Assembly (NCBI GenBank): GCA_964493985.1
Contig: CAZBQL010000011.1
Location: forward strand, 1 to 47,848
Origin: MGML01 sp964493985
GTDB lineage: Bacteria; Chloroflexota; Dehalococcoidia; Dehalococcoidales; UBA2162
DNA length: 47,848 nucleotides
Reading direction: 5' to 3'
Shown piece after piece: positions 25,272-34,453 of this stretch. A program made the position numbers and the translations under genes. Below the pieces are notes generated by a model that had not been told where the DNA came from, searched no databases, and saw nothing but the letters and a program-made list of their open reading frames with translations. Numbering within the stretch: position 1 is the first letter of the stretch; each line of letters opens with the position of its first letter.

Positions 25272-25771
25272 TAGTCTTCCTCGGTTATCCTTTCAATCAG
25301 CAGTGTCTGCCTCGGGAGATCGGCTTCGAGTTCAGGATAGAAATAGGCGCTGCGCTGTTTATTCCCCGATTCGAGCATCATATCTTCTTTGTTCTGTATC
25401 AATTCACTGCGCCGGTATTTCGCGCACTCGTAGTTTGTACTAAAAAATAAGGCTTCATAGGGGCAGGACTCGACACAGAGCCCGCACTGGATACAATATC
25501 CGGTGTCTACCTGGTATTTTTCGACTTCATACTTATTGTTCTTTAAGTTAGTCGAAGTAACTATCTCGATAACCCCCTGCGGGCAGGACTTGGCACAGGT
25601 GCAGCAGCCGGTGCATTTCTCCCGGTCCCATACCATCTCCTGGCCGCGAGTCCGGCGAGAGACATGCAGTCTCTGGTCCGGATACTGCGTAACCGAAGGC
25701 CTTCGGAAGAAATACCCAAGCGTTACCGACAGGCCTTTCGCTATTCCCAGCCCATAACGTTCAAACTTCAA
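25271..25771 (-). CDS. nuoI: NADH-quinone oxidoreductase subunit I
   Basis: This 166-residue Fe-S subunit carries clusters N6a and N6b. The two motifs are CTGCCTCAKSCPQGV and CIQCGLCVESCPYEAL. An amphipathic N-terminal helix (RYGLGIAKGLSVTLGYFF) would bind it to the membrane arm. It passes electrons from the peripheral arm to NuoB. The start overlaps the end of nuoH by 11 bp. Confidence 0.95.
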   Translation of the reverse strand: MKFERYGLGIAKGLSVTLGYFFRRPSVTQYPDQRLHVSRRTRGQEMVWDREKCTGCCTCAKSCPQGVIEIVTSTNLKNNKYEVEKYQVDTGYCIQCGLCVESCPYEALFFSTNYECAKYRRSELIQNKEDMMLESGNKQRSAYFYPELEADLPRQTLLIERITEED

Positions 25772-26885
25772 CTCTACCCCATCCTAACCTGAAGAATTTC
25801 TTCGACCAGAATAGTATTAATACTGCTGTCATGGCGAAGTTTATCGGTATCATTATCCACAGCATGTCTTCCGACAATGACAGTACCTCTATTGCGGTGA
25901 CCACGAGATTTATCACAGCAAGCGGAAGGAGGAATTTCCAGGCCAGCGCCATCATCTGGTCGATACGAACACGCGGTAATGTAGCCCAAAGCCAGACCAT
26001 TACGAACCATACGATAAGGGCTTTAATAATAAACCAGAGCCATTCGGGGAGGATAGGACCTCTCCATCCCGCCAGGAAAATAGTGCTTATCAGGCAGGAG
26101 AGCAGGAATGCCTCACCATATTCCACAAGGTAAAAGAGGGCGAATTTTATCCCCGAATACTCGAGATGGAAGCCTGCAACGATCTCCTGGTCGGCTTCCA
26201 GCAGGTCGAAAGGTGCGCGGCTGATTTCCGCCAGACCGGCTATGAAGAAAACCAGGAAACCAAGGGGTTGTAATAATATGAAAGGAATATCCTGTGCGAT
26301 TACTATGTCGTTCAGGGAAAGCGAACCGGCAATAAGTATTACCGAGGCTATTGAAATCAGTACGGGGAATTCGTAACTTACGACCGAGGCAATGACGCGC
26401 ATAGCACTGATAAGAGAGTATTTATTGCTGGAACCCCACCCGGCCATAAACATACCGACAGTGGTAATAGAGCTAATGGCAACAACGTAAAGAACACCGA
26501 TGTTCAGGTTAGCCAGCATTCCGCCGTTCGTGAATGGCATCACTGCGAAGACTACGAAAACCGGTACAAGAGTAACAATCGGTGCCAGCCAGTATATCGG
26601 TTTATCGACGGCAGCCGGTGTGATCCCTTCCTTTAACAGCACTTTTAGCACATCCGCTACCGCCTGCAGTAATCCGAAGGGGCCGGTCCTGTTTGGACCG
26701 ACGCGTGACTGCATTCTTCCAATCTCACGACGGGCAATATAAATAAAGCCCATAACCATCAGGATGACAACGATGATTGTTACGAGGCTAAATAATACCC
26801 AGTGCCCCCAGAAGTTCCCCGGCCAGTCAGACGGCAGGGTCTGGAGGATAACCGGAATATTTATGACAGGTTCGATGATCGCCAT
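25761..26885 (-). CDS. nuoH: NADH-quinone oxidoreductase subunit H
   Basis: This 374-residue heel subunit forms part of the quinone chamber. Hallmarks are GRMQSRVGPNRTGPFGLLQ in the first loop and FFIAGLAEISRAPFDLLEAD in the charged loop. It is about 50 residues longer than the E. coli protein, mostly at the N-terminus. Its start overlaps the nuoD stop. Confidence 0.95.
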   Translation of the reverse strand: MAIIEPVINIPVILQTLPSDWPGNFWGHWVLFSLVTIIVVILMVMGFIYIARREIGRMQSRVGPNRTGPFGLLQAVADVLKVLLKEGITPAAVDKPIYWLAPIVTLVPVFVVFAVMPFTNGGMLANLNIGVLYVVAISSITTVGMFMAGWGSSNKYSLISAMRVIASVVSYEFPVLISIASVILIAGSLSLNDIVIAQDIPFILLQPLGFLVFFIAGLAEISRAPFDLLEADQEIVAGFHLEYSGIKFALFYLVEYGEAFLLSCLISTIFLAGWRGPILPEWLWFIIKALIVWFVMVWLWATLPRVRIDQMMALAWKFLLPLAVINLVVTAIEVLSLSEDMLWIMIPINFAMTAVLILFWSKKFFRLGWGRVEV

Positions 26886-27988
26886 TATCTGTCAACCTCG
26901 CCTAAGCAAATATCAATACTGCCGAATATCGTTACAAGATCGGCCAGTTTCCATCCCAGTACTAATTCCCGTATTACGGATATGTTTATCAGGCTGGTAG
27001 ACCGTATGTGACACCGGTAGGGGGCGATGGAACCATCGGATACCACGTAGAACCCGAACTCTCCTTTAGGAGATTCAATACGACCATACGCTTCCCCGGC
27101 CGGGGGACGGAAAAAGTGTGGAACATCGGCTTTTACCGGACCCTCCGGCAACTGTTTAACGGCCTGTTGAAGAATTCGCAGACTCTGCCGCATCTCCAGC
27201 ATTCTTATACGATAACGGTCGTATGAGTCACCCTCGTCGCAGGTTGGAATGTCGAATTCAAAACGGTCATAGATCGAGTATGGGTCTTCTTTTCGCAGGT
27301 CCCAGGCGAGTCCGCTTGCTCGAAGTACCGGTCCTGTAATACCGTAGTCTATTGCCAGTTCCGGTGACAGAATACCGACCCCTTTAGCCCTGGCCAGGAG
27401 TATCTCATTATCCTTCAGGAATTTATCGAACGTATCGAAAGCCGGCGGCAGTTGTTCGAGGAGTTTCTCGACAGCCGGAACAAAGTCACGGGGAACGTCC
27501 TGGCTTACTCCGCCTATTCTCATGTAATTGTAGGTAAGACGCTGACCGCTGACCATTTCAAAAAGATCGACTATTTTTTCCCTTTCACGGTACATCTGGA
27601 GGAAAGGCGTGTAATAGGCGCCGTTATCATTAAAAAACGAGCCGACCGCTACAAGGTGATTGCAGATACGCTGCAATTCAGCCATGATAACTCTGATATA
27701 CTCGGCTCTTTCAGGAATCTCGATCCCCGCTAATTTCTCAACAGCCAGGCAATAAGCGAGGTTGTTGCTCATTGACGAAATGTAGTCCAGCCGGTCGGTC
27801 AGAGGGATGACTCCCGTCCAGGTACGCTGTTCGGCTAATTTTTCGATACCGCGGTGGAGGTAACCGATGACAGGTTCCACGTCAACTACTACCTCACCGT
27901 CGAGGGTCAGGCGCATTCGGTACACGCCGTGAGTGCTGGGGTGCACCGGGCCCATATTCATTACAAACGGTTCGGTCCTTATCGCCAT
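26885..27988 (-). CDS. nuoD: NADH-quinone oxidoreductase subunit D
   Basis: This 367-residue subunit of the hydrogenase large-subunit fold provides the quinone-reduction site together with NuoB. It has GPVHPSTHGVYRM, with the quinone-contacting His, then GYLHRGIEKLAEQR, and a C-terminal SIDICLGEVDR. The NiFe-binding cysteines of hydrogenases are absent, as expected. It overlaps nuoC and nuoH by one base each. It is separate from nuoC, not fused as in E. coli. Confidence 0.95.
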   Translation of the reverse strand: MAIRTEPFVMNMGPVHPSTHGVYRMRLTLDGEVVVDVEPVIGYLHRGIEKLAEQRTWTGVIPLTDRLDYISSMSNNLAYCLAVEKLAGIEIPERAEYIRVIMAELQRICNHLVAVGSFFNDNGAYYTPFLQMYREREKIVDLFEMVSGQRLTYNYMRIGGVSQDVPRDFVPAVEKLLEQLPPAFDTFDKFLKDNEILLARAKGVGILSPELAIDYGITGPVLRASGLAWDLRKEDPYSIYDRFEFDIPTCDEGDSYDRYRIRMLEMRQSLRILQQAVKQLPEGPVKADVPHFFRPPAGEAYGRIESPKGEFGFYVVSDGSIAPYRCHIRSTSLINISVIRELVLGWKLADLVTIFGSIDICLGEVDR

Positions 27989-28428
27989 TACAGATAGTCC
28001 TTACGCTGCGGATATCCCTCAAATCCTTCCCAGAGGAATATACGCGTCATGTTAGGATGCCCTTCAAATCGTATACCCATCAGGTCATAAATTTCCCTCT
28101 CCTGGACATTTGCGGTCGAATACAGGTCAACGATCGAGGGGACCGACAGGTTTTCTCTTCCATAACAACGGGTTTTTATCACTATATCGTGATTGTGTTT
28201 CAAAGAAGTAAGCTGATAGACCACTTCAAAATAATCAAGGTAATCTACGGCAGTAACATAGTTTAAAAAGTTGAAATCAAGCTCGGGGTCGGTCTTAAGA
28301 TACGAGATGATATCATGAATAGCCTCTTTTTTAACGAGGATAAAGCGATCATTAGATTCAATGATGTCCGAAGTAAACTGCTGTTCCAGTCTGGCAGCTA
28401 CTTCTTTTCCTGATAATGCGACAGTCAT
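27988..28428 (-). CDS. nuoC: NADH-quinone oxidoreductase subunit C
   Basis: This 146-residue peripheral-arm subunit has the C-terminal family signature EREIYDLMGIRFEGHPNMTR followed by EGYPQRKDYL. It links NuoD to the rest of the arm. It lies 19 bp downstream of nuoB. Confidence 0.94.
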   Translation of the reverse strand: MTVALSGKEVAARLEQQFTSDIIESNDRFILVKKEAIHDIISYLKTDPELDFNFLNYVTAVDYLDYFEVVYQLTSLKHNHDIVIKTRCYGRENLSVPSIVDLYSTANVQEREIYDLMGIRFEGHPNMTRIFLWEGFEGYPQRKDYL

Positions 28429-28447
28429 TCCTTTTTAACAGGCCTTC

Positions 28448-29041
28448 CTACGCAAAGTTCTTTGTTTTCGCTATTTTCTCCTGGAGCATCTGGATGCCTT
28501 GAATCAGTCCTTCCGGTCGGGGAGGACATCCGGGTATGTAGACATCGACCGGAATAATACGGTTATATCCGGGGACGACATTATATCCCGAGCGGAATAT
28601 CCCGCCACTGACAGCGCAGGCTCCCATTGCGATGACCCACTTGGGTTCCGGCATCTGGTTATAGATTCGCCGTATATTCGGCGCATGTTTGTAAGTCAGT
28701 GTTCCGGCAGTAATCATAAGGTCTGCCTGGCGCGGTGACGCACGGAGAATTTCCATGCCGAAACGCGAAATATCGAAACGCGGTCCCATTGCCGAGATAA
28801 ATTCGAAGGCGCAGCATGCCGGAAAACAAAGCGAGACCCACGGTGAAGACCGCCTGGCAAAATTAAGCACCCAGTCTACCGTGGTAAGCAGGATGTTCTG
28901 TTTCAGGTCGTCATCCAGCCACTCGTCAGGGTCCGGAATGGCTATCTGGCTGTTGGCCTTGAGCTCCTCGATAGCCTGTCCTTCGTACCGGTTGATCTCA
29001 TCTTCCGGATAGATATGTTCACCATATCTCTCTACTTCCAT
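28448..29041 (-). CDS. nuoB: NADH-quinone oxidoreductase subunit B
   Basis: This 197-residue subunit carries the terminal cluster N2. The four ligands are visible: the tandem cysteines in FPACCAFEFI, Cys in MGACAVSGG, and Cys in PGCPPRPEGL. An N-terminal extension of about 40 charged residues precedes the fold. The gene overlaps nuoA by 10 bp. Confidence 0.95.
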   Translation of the reverse strand: MEVERYGEHIYPEDEINRYEGQAIEELKANSQIAIPDPDEWLDDDLKQNILLTTVDWVLNFARRSSPWVSLCFPACCAFEFISAMGPRFDISRFGMEILRASPRQADLMITAGTLTYKHAPNIRRIYNQMPEPKWVIAMGACAVSGGIFRSGYNVVPGYNRIIPVDVYIPGCPPRPEGLIQGIQMLQEKIAKTKNFA

Positions 29042-29403
29042 TCAAGAACCTTCTTTCTCCAGGCATAAAGGTAACCGACAATAACGATTATAAGGAGTAC
29101 CAGTATCGCTACGAAACCGGTAGTCCCCAGACCTTTAAGATTTGCAGCCCAGGGGTAGAGGAATACTACCAGGACGTCCAGGGCTAAGAAAACAAGAGCA
29201 TAGAAATAGAAACGGAAATTAAAACGCACCCAGGTCTTGCCGATGGTCTCCATGCCGCACTCGAAAGTGAGAAGTTTGAGCGGGTTCGGTTTGTGAGGAA
29301 CGATTTTAATGAGTCGGAGAATAAGCGGGATAATTACGATAAGGGTGGCGAAACAGATAGAGAAAAATATGTATAAGCCGATGTACCCGTAATTATCCAG
29401 CAA
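29032..29403 (-). CDS. nuoA: NADH-quinone oxidoreductase subunit A
   Basis: This 123-residue, three-helix membrane subunit is the first gene of the nuo operon. The conserved loop FECGMETIGKTWVRFNFRFY and the acidic residue of the second helix are present. It starts with TTG, supported by GGAGGAGG 7 nt upstream. The operon has no nuoE, nuoF or nuoG, so the complex must take electrons from something other than NADH through the usual module. Confidence 0.94.
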   Translation of the reverse strand: MLDNYGYIGLYIFFSICFATLIVIIPLILRLIKIVPHKPNPLKLLTFECGMETIGKTWVRFNFRFYFYALVFLALDVLVVFLYPWAANLKGLGTTGFVAILVLLIIVIVGYLYAWRKKVLEWK

Positions 29404-29438
29404 TTATTATCCTCCTCCACTGGAAAAATATCGGTTAA

Positions 29439-29467
29439 AGTATATCATCTAAATTTCAAAAAAACAA
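29439..29467 (-). promoter_or_regulatory. Promoter of the nuo operon
   Basis: On the minus strand TTGTTT (29467-29462) and TATACT (29444-29439) are separated by exactly 17 bp. The nuoA TTG start lies about 36 bp downstream. Confidence 0.6.
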
Positions 29468-29631
29468 GGGAAAAGTTGTACTGTGTTGGTGTCCAGCGAT
29501 TTTGTCACCGGTTAAATGTTCAGGAAAAATGTCACCATGGAAGGAAAATTTTCCTGGTTGTTGTGTAATATCCAGCCAGTATATATACTTCTTTATATAG
29601 GGACATTGAGTGGGTAAAGAAAAAGCTAAAA

Positions 29632-29752
29632 ATAAATTCTAAATGCTAATTCCTAATCTCTAAACAATATCAAATCTCAAATTTCAAAACATTGTATTTT
29701 AATGTTGGTATTTGTTCAGAGGTTTCTTGAAGTTTAGAAATTAGAGTTTCAC
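29632..29752. repeat. Gene-less AT-rich inverted-repeat element
   Basis: The left part (about 29632-29690) is an AT-rich sequence built of ctaaa-type words, for example taatctctaaacaatatc. The right part (about 29730-29752) is the inverted counterpart, gtttagaaattagagtttcac. The same left and right ends flank the four-helix-bundle gene at 42158, including gtgaaa at the outer edge. Here only about 40 bp lie between the ends and no gene is present. The rest of the 29404-29783 gap holds the nuo promoter and nothing else I can identify. Confidence 0.55.
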
Positions 29753-29783
29753 GAGATAGTCCTGAGGTATACCCAAGATAACT

Positions 29784-30551
29784 ATGACTGGTAAAGACAG
29801 ATATTCCGATTATGACGACTTTGCCTGGATGTACAACAGGCACTGGGGCAGCCGGTTCACTCCCGGAGCGCTTGCGGTCCTGGGGGAACTGGTACTTCCT
29901 GAGATACATGCCGGTGCTGCCATCCTCGACCTGTGCTGCGGTACCGGTCAACTCGCCCGTTTTTTATCCGAAGAGGGATATGACGTAACCGGTATCGATG
30001 GTTCCGAGGAGATGCTTAAATATGCCAGGGAAAACGCGCCGGTTGTGGACTTTATGTGTGATGATGCCCGTACCTTCAATTTATCACCATCATTCGATCT
30101 CGTTACTTCGTTTTTTGATTCGCTTAACCATGTGATGACAATAGAGGAACTGGCATACGTTTTTAAGAATGTATATAGATGTTTGCTGGAAGAAGGTCTG
30201 TTTATTTTCGACATGAACCTGGAGCCGGGTTTTCTCGATAAATGGCAGGGGTATTACGGAATTGTCGAAGACGATCATGTCTGCCTGTTTCCGCAAAGCT
30301 ATGATCCTGAAAAACGCGTTGCACGGTTCGATGCCACGATTTTCCGCCTGACCGATTACTGGTACCGTTCCGATGTAACGCTGCTGGAGAAATGCTATTC
30401 CGTGGAGGAAATAACCGTTGCCCTGTCTGAAGCGGGGTTTTCTATCCTGGATACTTTTGAATACACGCTTGAGAAAGGGCGGCAGGACCTTACCGCTGAT
30501 TCAGGCAGGGCTTTTTTCCTGTGTGAGAAAAACCGGTTAATTGAGGATTAA
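29784..30551 (+). CDS. Class I SAM-dependent methyltransferase
   Basis: This 255-residue, probably cytoplasmic, methyltransferase has motif I as ILDLCCGTGQLARFL (about residues 54-68) and the acidic end of strand 2 in VTGIDGSEEMLKYA. Post-motif strands are DFMCDDAR and FDLVTSFFDSLNHV. The C-terminal part (VTLLEKCYSVEEITVALSEAGF) is the usual lid region of Methyltransf_11/25-type enzymes. The acceptor substrate cannot be inferred. It starts shortly after the gene-less AT-rich element and no good Shine-Dalgarno is seen. Confidence 0.88.
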   Translation: MTGKDRYSDYDDFAWMYNRHWGSRFTPGALAVLGELVLPEIHAGAAILDLCCGTGQLARFLSEEGYDVTGIDGSEEMLKYARENAPVVDFMCDDARTFNLSPSFDLVTSFFDSLNHVMTIEELAYVFKNVYRCLLEEGLFIFDMNLEPGFLDKWQGYYGIVEDDHVCLFPQSYDPEKRVARFDATIFRLTDYWYRSDVTLLEKCYSVEEITVALSEAGFSILDTFEYTLEKGRQDLTADSGRAFFLCEKNRLIED

Positions 30552-30601
30552 ATTTCCAGACCTGCATAGTCTTTATTACAGGTATATTATTGGATGGCAT
30601 A

Positions 30602-32089
30602 ATGGAACTTAGTTCAGTGCAACCAGATATAATTTCTATATTACAGAAGATTAACGAAAATCTTTTTTCGAGGAATGTGGAATCGTACATAGTCGGCGGC
30701 TTCGTTCGCGACGTCCTGCTGGAGAGAGAGACCGCCGATATAGACATTACCGTTACCGGAGACGCATGCGAGATCGCCGAAGGTATTTCGGAAGTTCTCG
30801 GCGGAAGATATGTGCTTCTGGACGATGTAAATAAGGTAGCGCGGGTAATACTTTTCGATGACGGAAAATTTCCTGGCGAAATATCCTGTGTGCTGGATTT
30901 CTCATCCTTTTCAGAGACTATCGGGAAAGACCTGGCGCGCCGCGATTTTACCATAGACGCTATGGCAGTAGAATTAAATCAATTCGCGGAAAGTCTTCAA
31001 AACGCCGAGATTATCGACCCCTTCGACGGGAGAGGAGACCTGGATAGAAAGATTATAAGAGCTGTAAGCGACCAGGTTTTTACGGAGGACCCAGTCAGGC
31101 TGCTTCGGGCGGTACGACTCGCCGGAGAACTTGGTTTCAGTATCGAGCAGGCCACGGAAACACTGGTAAAAAGAGATGCTCAATTACTAGCGATTGTTCC
31201 AGGCGAGCGTATAAGAGAGGAATTACTAAGGCTGCTGGCTCTCAGGGAAGCCGGGAAGATTCTGCGATATCTTGATGAACTGAAACTGTTGACCGCCATA
31301 ATTCCCGAACTGGAAGAAAGCCGCGGACTGGAGCAGCCTAAGGAACATCACTGGGATGTCCTGGAACACTCTTTTGCTACGGTTAGTGCGCTTGAATTTC
31401 TCCTGGGAGAAGGTGTCTGGGAATATATGGATGAAGGTATTGCAGGCACTGGTCTCCTGTCTTATGAAATTAACGAACACTTAAACCAGGAAGTAAGCAG
31501 CGGCAGTACGCGGAAATCGCTACTCAAACTGTCGGCGCTGCTTCATGATATCGGAAAACCGGGAACAAAGTCTGTAGATGAGACCGGGAGAACAAGGTTT
31601 CTGGGACACGGTAAGGCAGGAGCCGCGCTGGTCATTGAGAGGATGGAAAAGCTGCGGTTCAGCAGCCGGGAGAAAAAACTGATCGAGACCGAAATTATCC
31701 ATCACATGAGGCCGACGCAGCTTAGCCAGGAAGGAATGCCTTCTAACCGGGCTGTTTACCGGTATTACCGGGACACGGGTGAAGCGGGTCTGGATATACT
31801 TTTTCTAAACCTCGCCGATCACCTGGCGACGCGTGGACCCGGTCTGGATATTACGGACTGGCAACACCATATCGAACTGGCAAAATATCTACTTCAGAAA
31901 TATTTCGAGAAGGAAAATATAGTAAACCCTCCCAGGATTATCAATGGATATGATATAATGAAATCCTTTGGACTAAATCCCGGTCCCCGGATAGGCGAAT
32001 TACTGGACGCGGTGAAAGAAGCACAAGCATCGGGCGAGATCACCGATAGAGAACAGGCCTTAGCTTATCTTAAAAAACTTATCGCCTGA
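30602..32089 (+). CDS. CCA-adding tRNA nucleotidyltransferase / poly(A) polymerase family with HD domain
   Basis: The protein has 495 residues from ATG 30602; a TTG at 30590 would add four. The nucleotidyltransferase head has VGGFVRDVLL and the catalytic pair in ADIDITVTG (about residues 25-45). The RNA-binding neck follows with DFTIDAMAVEL and DPVRLLRAVRLAGELGF. An HD phosphohydrolase-type domain comes next, with LSALLHDIGKPGTK and a later HHM. Enzymes of this build add or repair the tRNA CCA end. The HD domain suggests added phosphatase or nuclease activity. It is followed by a hairpin and secD. Confidence 0.9.
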   Translation: MELSSVQPDIISILQKINENLFSRNVESYIVGGFVRDVLLERETADIDITVTGDACEIAEGISEVLGGRYVLLDDVNKVARVILFDDGKFPGEISCVLDFSSFSETIGKDLARRDFTIDAMAVELNQFAESLQNAEIIDPFDGRGDLDRKIIRAVSDQVFTEDPVRLLRAVRLAGELGFSIEQATETLVKRDAQLLAIVPGERIREELLRLLALREAGKILRYLDELKLLTAIIPELEESRGLEQPKEHHWDVLEHSFATVSALEFLLGEGVWEYMDEGIAGTGLLSYEINEHLNQEVSSGSTRKSLLKLSALLHDIGKPGTKSVDETGRTRFLGHGKAGAALVIERMEKLRFSSREKKLIETEIIHHMRPTQLSQEGMPSNRAVYRYYRDTGEAGLDILFLNLADHLATRGPGLDITDWQHHIELAKYLLQKYFEKENIVNPPRIINGYDIMKSFGLNPGPRIGELLDAVKEAQASGEITDREQALAYLKKLIA

Positions 32090-32130
32090 AGGGGCTTTCT
32101 TAACCGGAGATTATGTTATAAACTGAAAGG

Positions 32131-32153
32131 AAGGGCAGCACCGGCTGCCTTTT
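32131..32153 (+). terminator. Hairpin between the CCA-adding enzyme gene and secD
   Basis: aagggcagc (32131-32139) pairs with gctgccttt (32144-32152), 9 bp including one G-U, around the loop accg. The T run is four bases long (32150-32153). It is a plausible weak intrinsic terminator, which would separate secDF from the upstream gene. Confidence 0.5.
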
Positions 32154-32173
32154 AAATAAGACAGAGATACAGA

Positions 32174-33526
32174 ATGCTAAGAAGAAACTCCTGGGTTTTT
32201 GTAATTGTATTAATCATATTCGCTCTCGCGCTAGCGGTGGTTTTTCCAATCGAAAAAGGAACATTATTTGGAAAAAATGTCCAGTTCGGGCTAGACCTTC
32301 AGGGTGGGGTAACCGTAGTCTACCAGGCTGATCTATCATCCATTGAAGCAGCCCAAAGGTCTGATGTTCTTGAAGGTGCAAAAGCAGTCCTTGAAAACAG
32401 GGTAAATCCACTGGGCGTGACCGAACCGCTGATACAGATACAGGGTGACGACCGCATCAGGATCGACCTTCCGGGTGCAGATATTTCCGAGCAGGATAAA
32501 GAAAGACTTGCCCGGGTCGATATCCTGGAGTTCGGTGAACTCGCTACCGGTAATGAAACTGCTAAGTGGATAGTGAATGGTGAAAAATGGAAACCTGCAA
32601 CGGCTATTATAGATGGTGAAGAAAAAGCATTAACCAGCCGATATTTTAAAACAAATACTGCACTCACACGGGACAGCTTTGGCAGAATCGAACTTCTATT
32701 CGAATGGGATGCAGAAGGCGCCAAGATATCGGAACAGGTTACCGGCAGACTCTCGGCGACTAAGGCACGAATGGGAATATTTGATGGTGATGAGCCGTTA
32801 CGTGGTGAGAGCGGGAATCCCATTGCCCCAACTGTTCAGTCAACAATCATTGATAGCGGCGTAATCCAGGGACTATCCGTTGAGGATGCTCAACGTCTTT
32901 CAAGCCAGTTGAACTATGGTCGTTTACCTGTCTCACTCGAAGTTCTGTATGAACAGACCGTATCACCGATACTCGGTGCGGATTTTGTCGGAATGAGTGT
33001 TAAAGCCGGTATAATCGGTCTCCTGCTCGTTATCCTGTTCATGACGCTGTACTACCGCATATCCGGACTCCTTGCCGGTGTTGCGTTGATATTCTACGGA
33101 ATCCTGGTACTGGCTATATTTAAACTCTGGCCCGGATTTACACTGACTCTAGCCGGACTCGGAGGATTCATTCTATCGATAGGAATGGCAGTCGATGCCA
33201 ATGTACTGATATTCGAGCGTATGAAAGAAGAATTACGGGCCGGACGTACGCTGGGAGCGGCTATAGAAGCCGGTTTCAGCCGTGCCTGGACCGCAATACG
33301 TGACGGAAATATTACTACGCTTATTGTATGTATTATTTTATTCTGGCTTGGTAACAGTATCGTCGCCGGTGCACCGGTGAAGGGATTTGCGTTGACTCTG
33401 GCTATCGGTGTAATTGCGAGCATGCTTACGGCGATTATCGTCACCAGGACGCTTCTCCGGCTGTTCGTCGGTACCTCGCTGGCACACCAGCTTCGATTAT
33501 TCAGCCCCCATCTTGGAAGGAAGTAA
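32174..33526 (+). CDS. secD: Protein translocase subunit SecD
   Basis: This 450-residue partner of the Sec translocon uses the proton gradient to finish protein export. It has an N-terminal helix, the signature FGLDLQGGVTVVYQ, and a periplasmic domain with ENRVNPLGVTEPLIQIQGDD. A C-terminal five-helix RND core carries SIGMAVDANVLIFERMKEEL and RAWTAIRDGNITTLI. Its length is normal for a stand-alone SecD. secF follows after 1 bp. Confidence 0.95.
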   Translation: MLRRNSWVFVIVLIIFALALAVVFPIEKGTLFGKNVQFGLDLQGGVTVVYQADLSSIEAAQRSDVLEGAKAVLENRVNPLGVTEPLIQIQGDDRIRIDLPGADISEQDKERLARVDILEFGELATGNETAKWIVNGEKWKPATAIIDGEEKALTSRYFKTNTALTRDSFGRIELLFEWDAEGAKISEQVTGRLSATKARMGIFDGDEPLRGESGNPIAPTVQSTIIDSGVIQGLSVEDAQRLSSQLNYGRLPVSLEVLYEQTVSPILGADFVGMSVKAGIIGLLLVILFMTLYYRISGLLAGVALIFYGILVLAIFKLWPGFTLTLAGLGGFILSIGMAVDANVLIFERMKEELRAGRTLGAAIEAGFSRAWTAIRDGNITTLIVCIILFWLGNSIVAGAPVKGFALTLAIGVIASMLTAIIVTRTLLRLFVGTSLAHQLRLFSPHLGRK

Positions 33527-33527
33527 A

Positions 33528-34403
33528 TTGGATATCATAGGAAAGAGATATTGGTTCTTTATAATTACAGGTGTAGTATTGGTCGCCTGTGTTATCTTCC
33601 TGGCGGTTTTCGGTCTTAAGGCTGGAGTTGAGTTCAGCAGTGGCTCAGTTTTAACGGTCGGCTTTAACGAAAAGTTGGATAAACAGGAAATAGAGGACGA
33701 ACTGACTGATCTGGGTTATACGAATGTAATAATTCAGACCGTCGGGGAAAATGATTTTCTTATTCGTTTACCACGACTGACCTCTACTGAAAAGAATGAA
33801 TTGACTGACAGTCTAAATCAGACGTTCGGCTCGATAAACATCAGAGAATTTGATGATGTAGATGAAATGGTTGCCTCAGAAACGACACGAACAGCGGCGA
33901 TAGCTGTCGCTGTGGCTGCTGTTGGTATTCTGCTGTATATCGCCTGGGCATTCCGAAAAATGCCGCATCCTTTCCACTACGGTATTTGCGCTATAATAGC
34001 CCTGGTCCATGATACGGTTGTAGCACTCGGTGTTTTCGCCGTTCTCGGCGGGCTTTTTGGCTGGGAGATAGACTTGAAATTTGTCATCGGTATCCTGGCA
34101 GTAATAGGATACAGCGTGAACAACACCGTCGTAGTTTTTGACAGGATACGTGAAAATTTACTGACCGACTCCAGGTCACCTTTCACTACTGTAATCAATA
34201 ATAGTCTCATCGAAACGTTGACTCGATCTCTTAATACCAGTTTAACGACTCTTTTCGTAGTACTGGCTTTAATGTTCTTCGTAGGTACCGTGATACAGAA
34301 TTTTACCGTGATACTCCTCGTCGGTATTATTGCCGGTACGTACAGCTCATTATTCATCGCACCCTCGCTGCTGGTCTCATGGAGGGGTAACCGGCAGAGC
34401 TAG
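33528..34403 (+). CDS. secF: Protein translocase subunit SecF
   Basis: This 291-residue partner of SecD is read from TTG 33528, with GGAAGG (33515-33520) 7 nt upstream. The frame is open further 5', but that part overlaps secD and lacks SecF character. Marks are the start LDIIGKRYWFF, GLKAGVEFSSGSVLTVGF, and the C-terminal core with VIGYSVNNTVVVFDRIREN and a segment ending TRSLNTSLTTL. It has six membrane helices. It is co-transcribed and probably translationally coupled with secD. Confidence 0.94.
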   Translation: MDIIGKRYWFFIITGVVLVACVIFLAVFGLKAGVEFSSGSVLTVGFNEKLDKQEIEDELTDLGYTNVIIQTVGENDFLIRLPRLTSTEKNELTDSLNQTFGSINIREFDDVDEMVASETTRTAAIAVAVAAVGILLYIAWAFRKMPHPFHYGICAIIALVHDTVVALGVFAVLGGLFGWEIDLKFVIGILAVIGYSVNNTVVVFDRIRENLLTDSRSPFTTVINNSLIETLTRSLNTSLTTLFVVLALMFFVGTVIQNFTVILLVGIIAGTYSSLFIAPSLLVSWRGNRQS

Positions 34404-34453
34404 GTTATAGATAATTATAACTCAGCATACCGCGTGAAGCAGGGGAATCACTA

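Noticed and set aside
33414..33527. N-terminal extension of SecF
   Set aside because: It overlaps the secD end out of frame and lacks SecF features. TTG 33528 has a well-placed Shine-Dalgarno.
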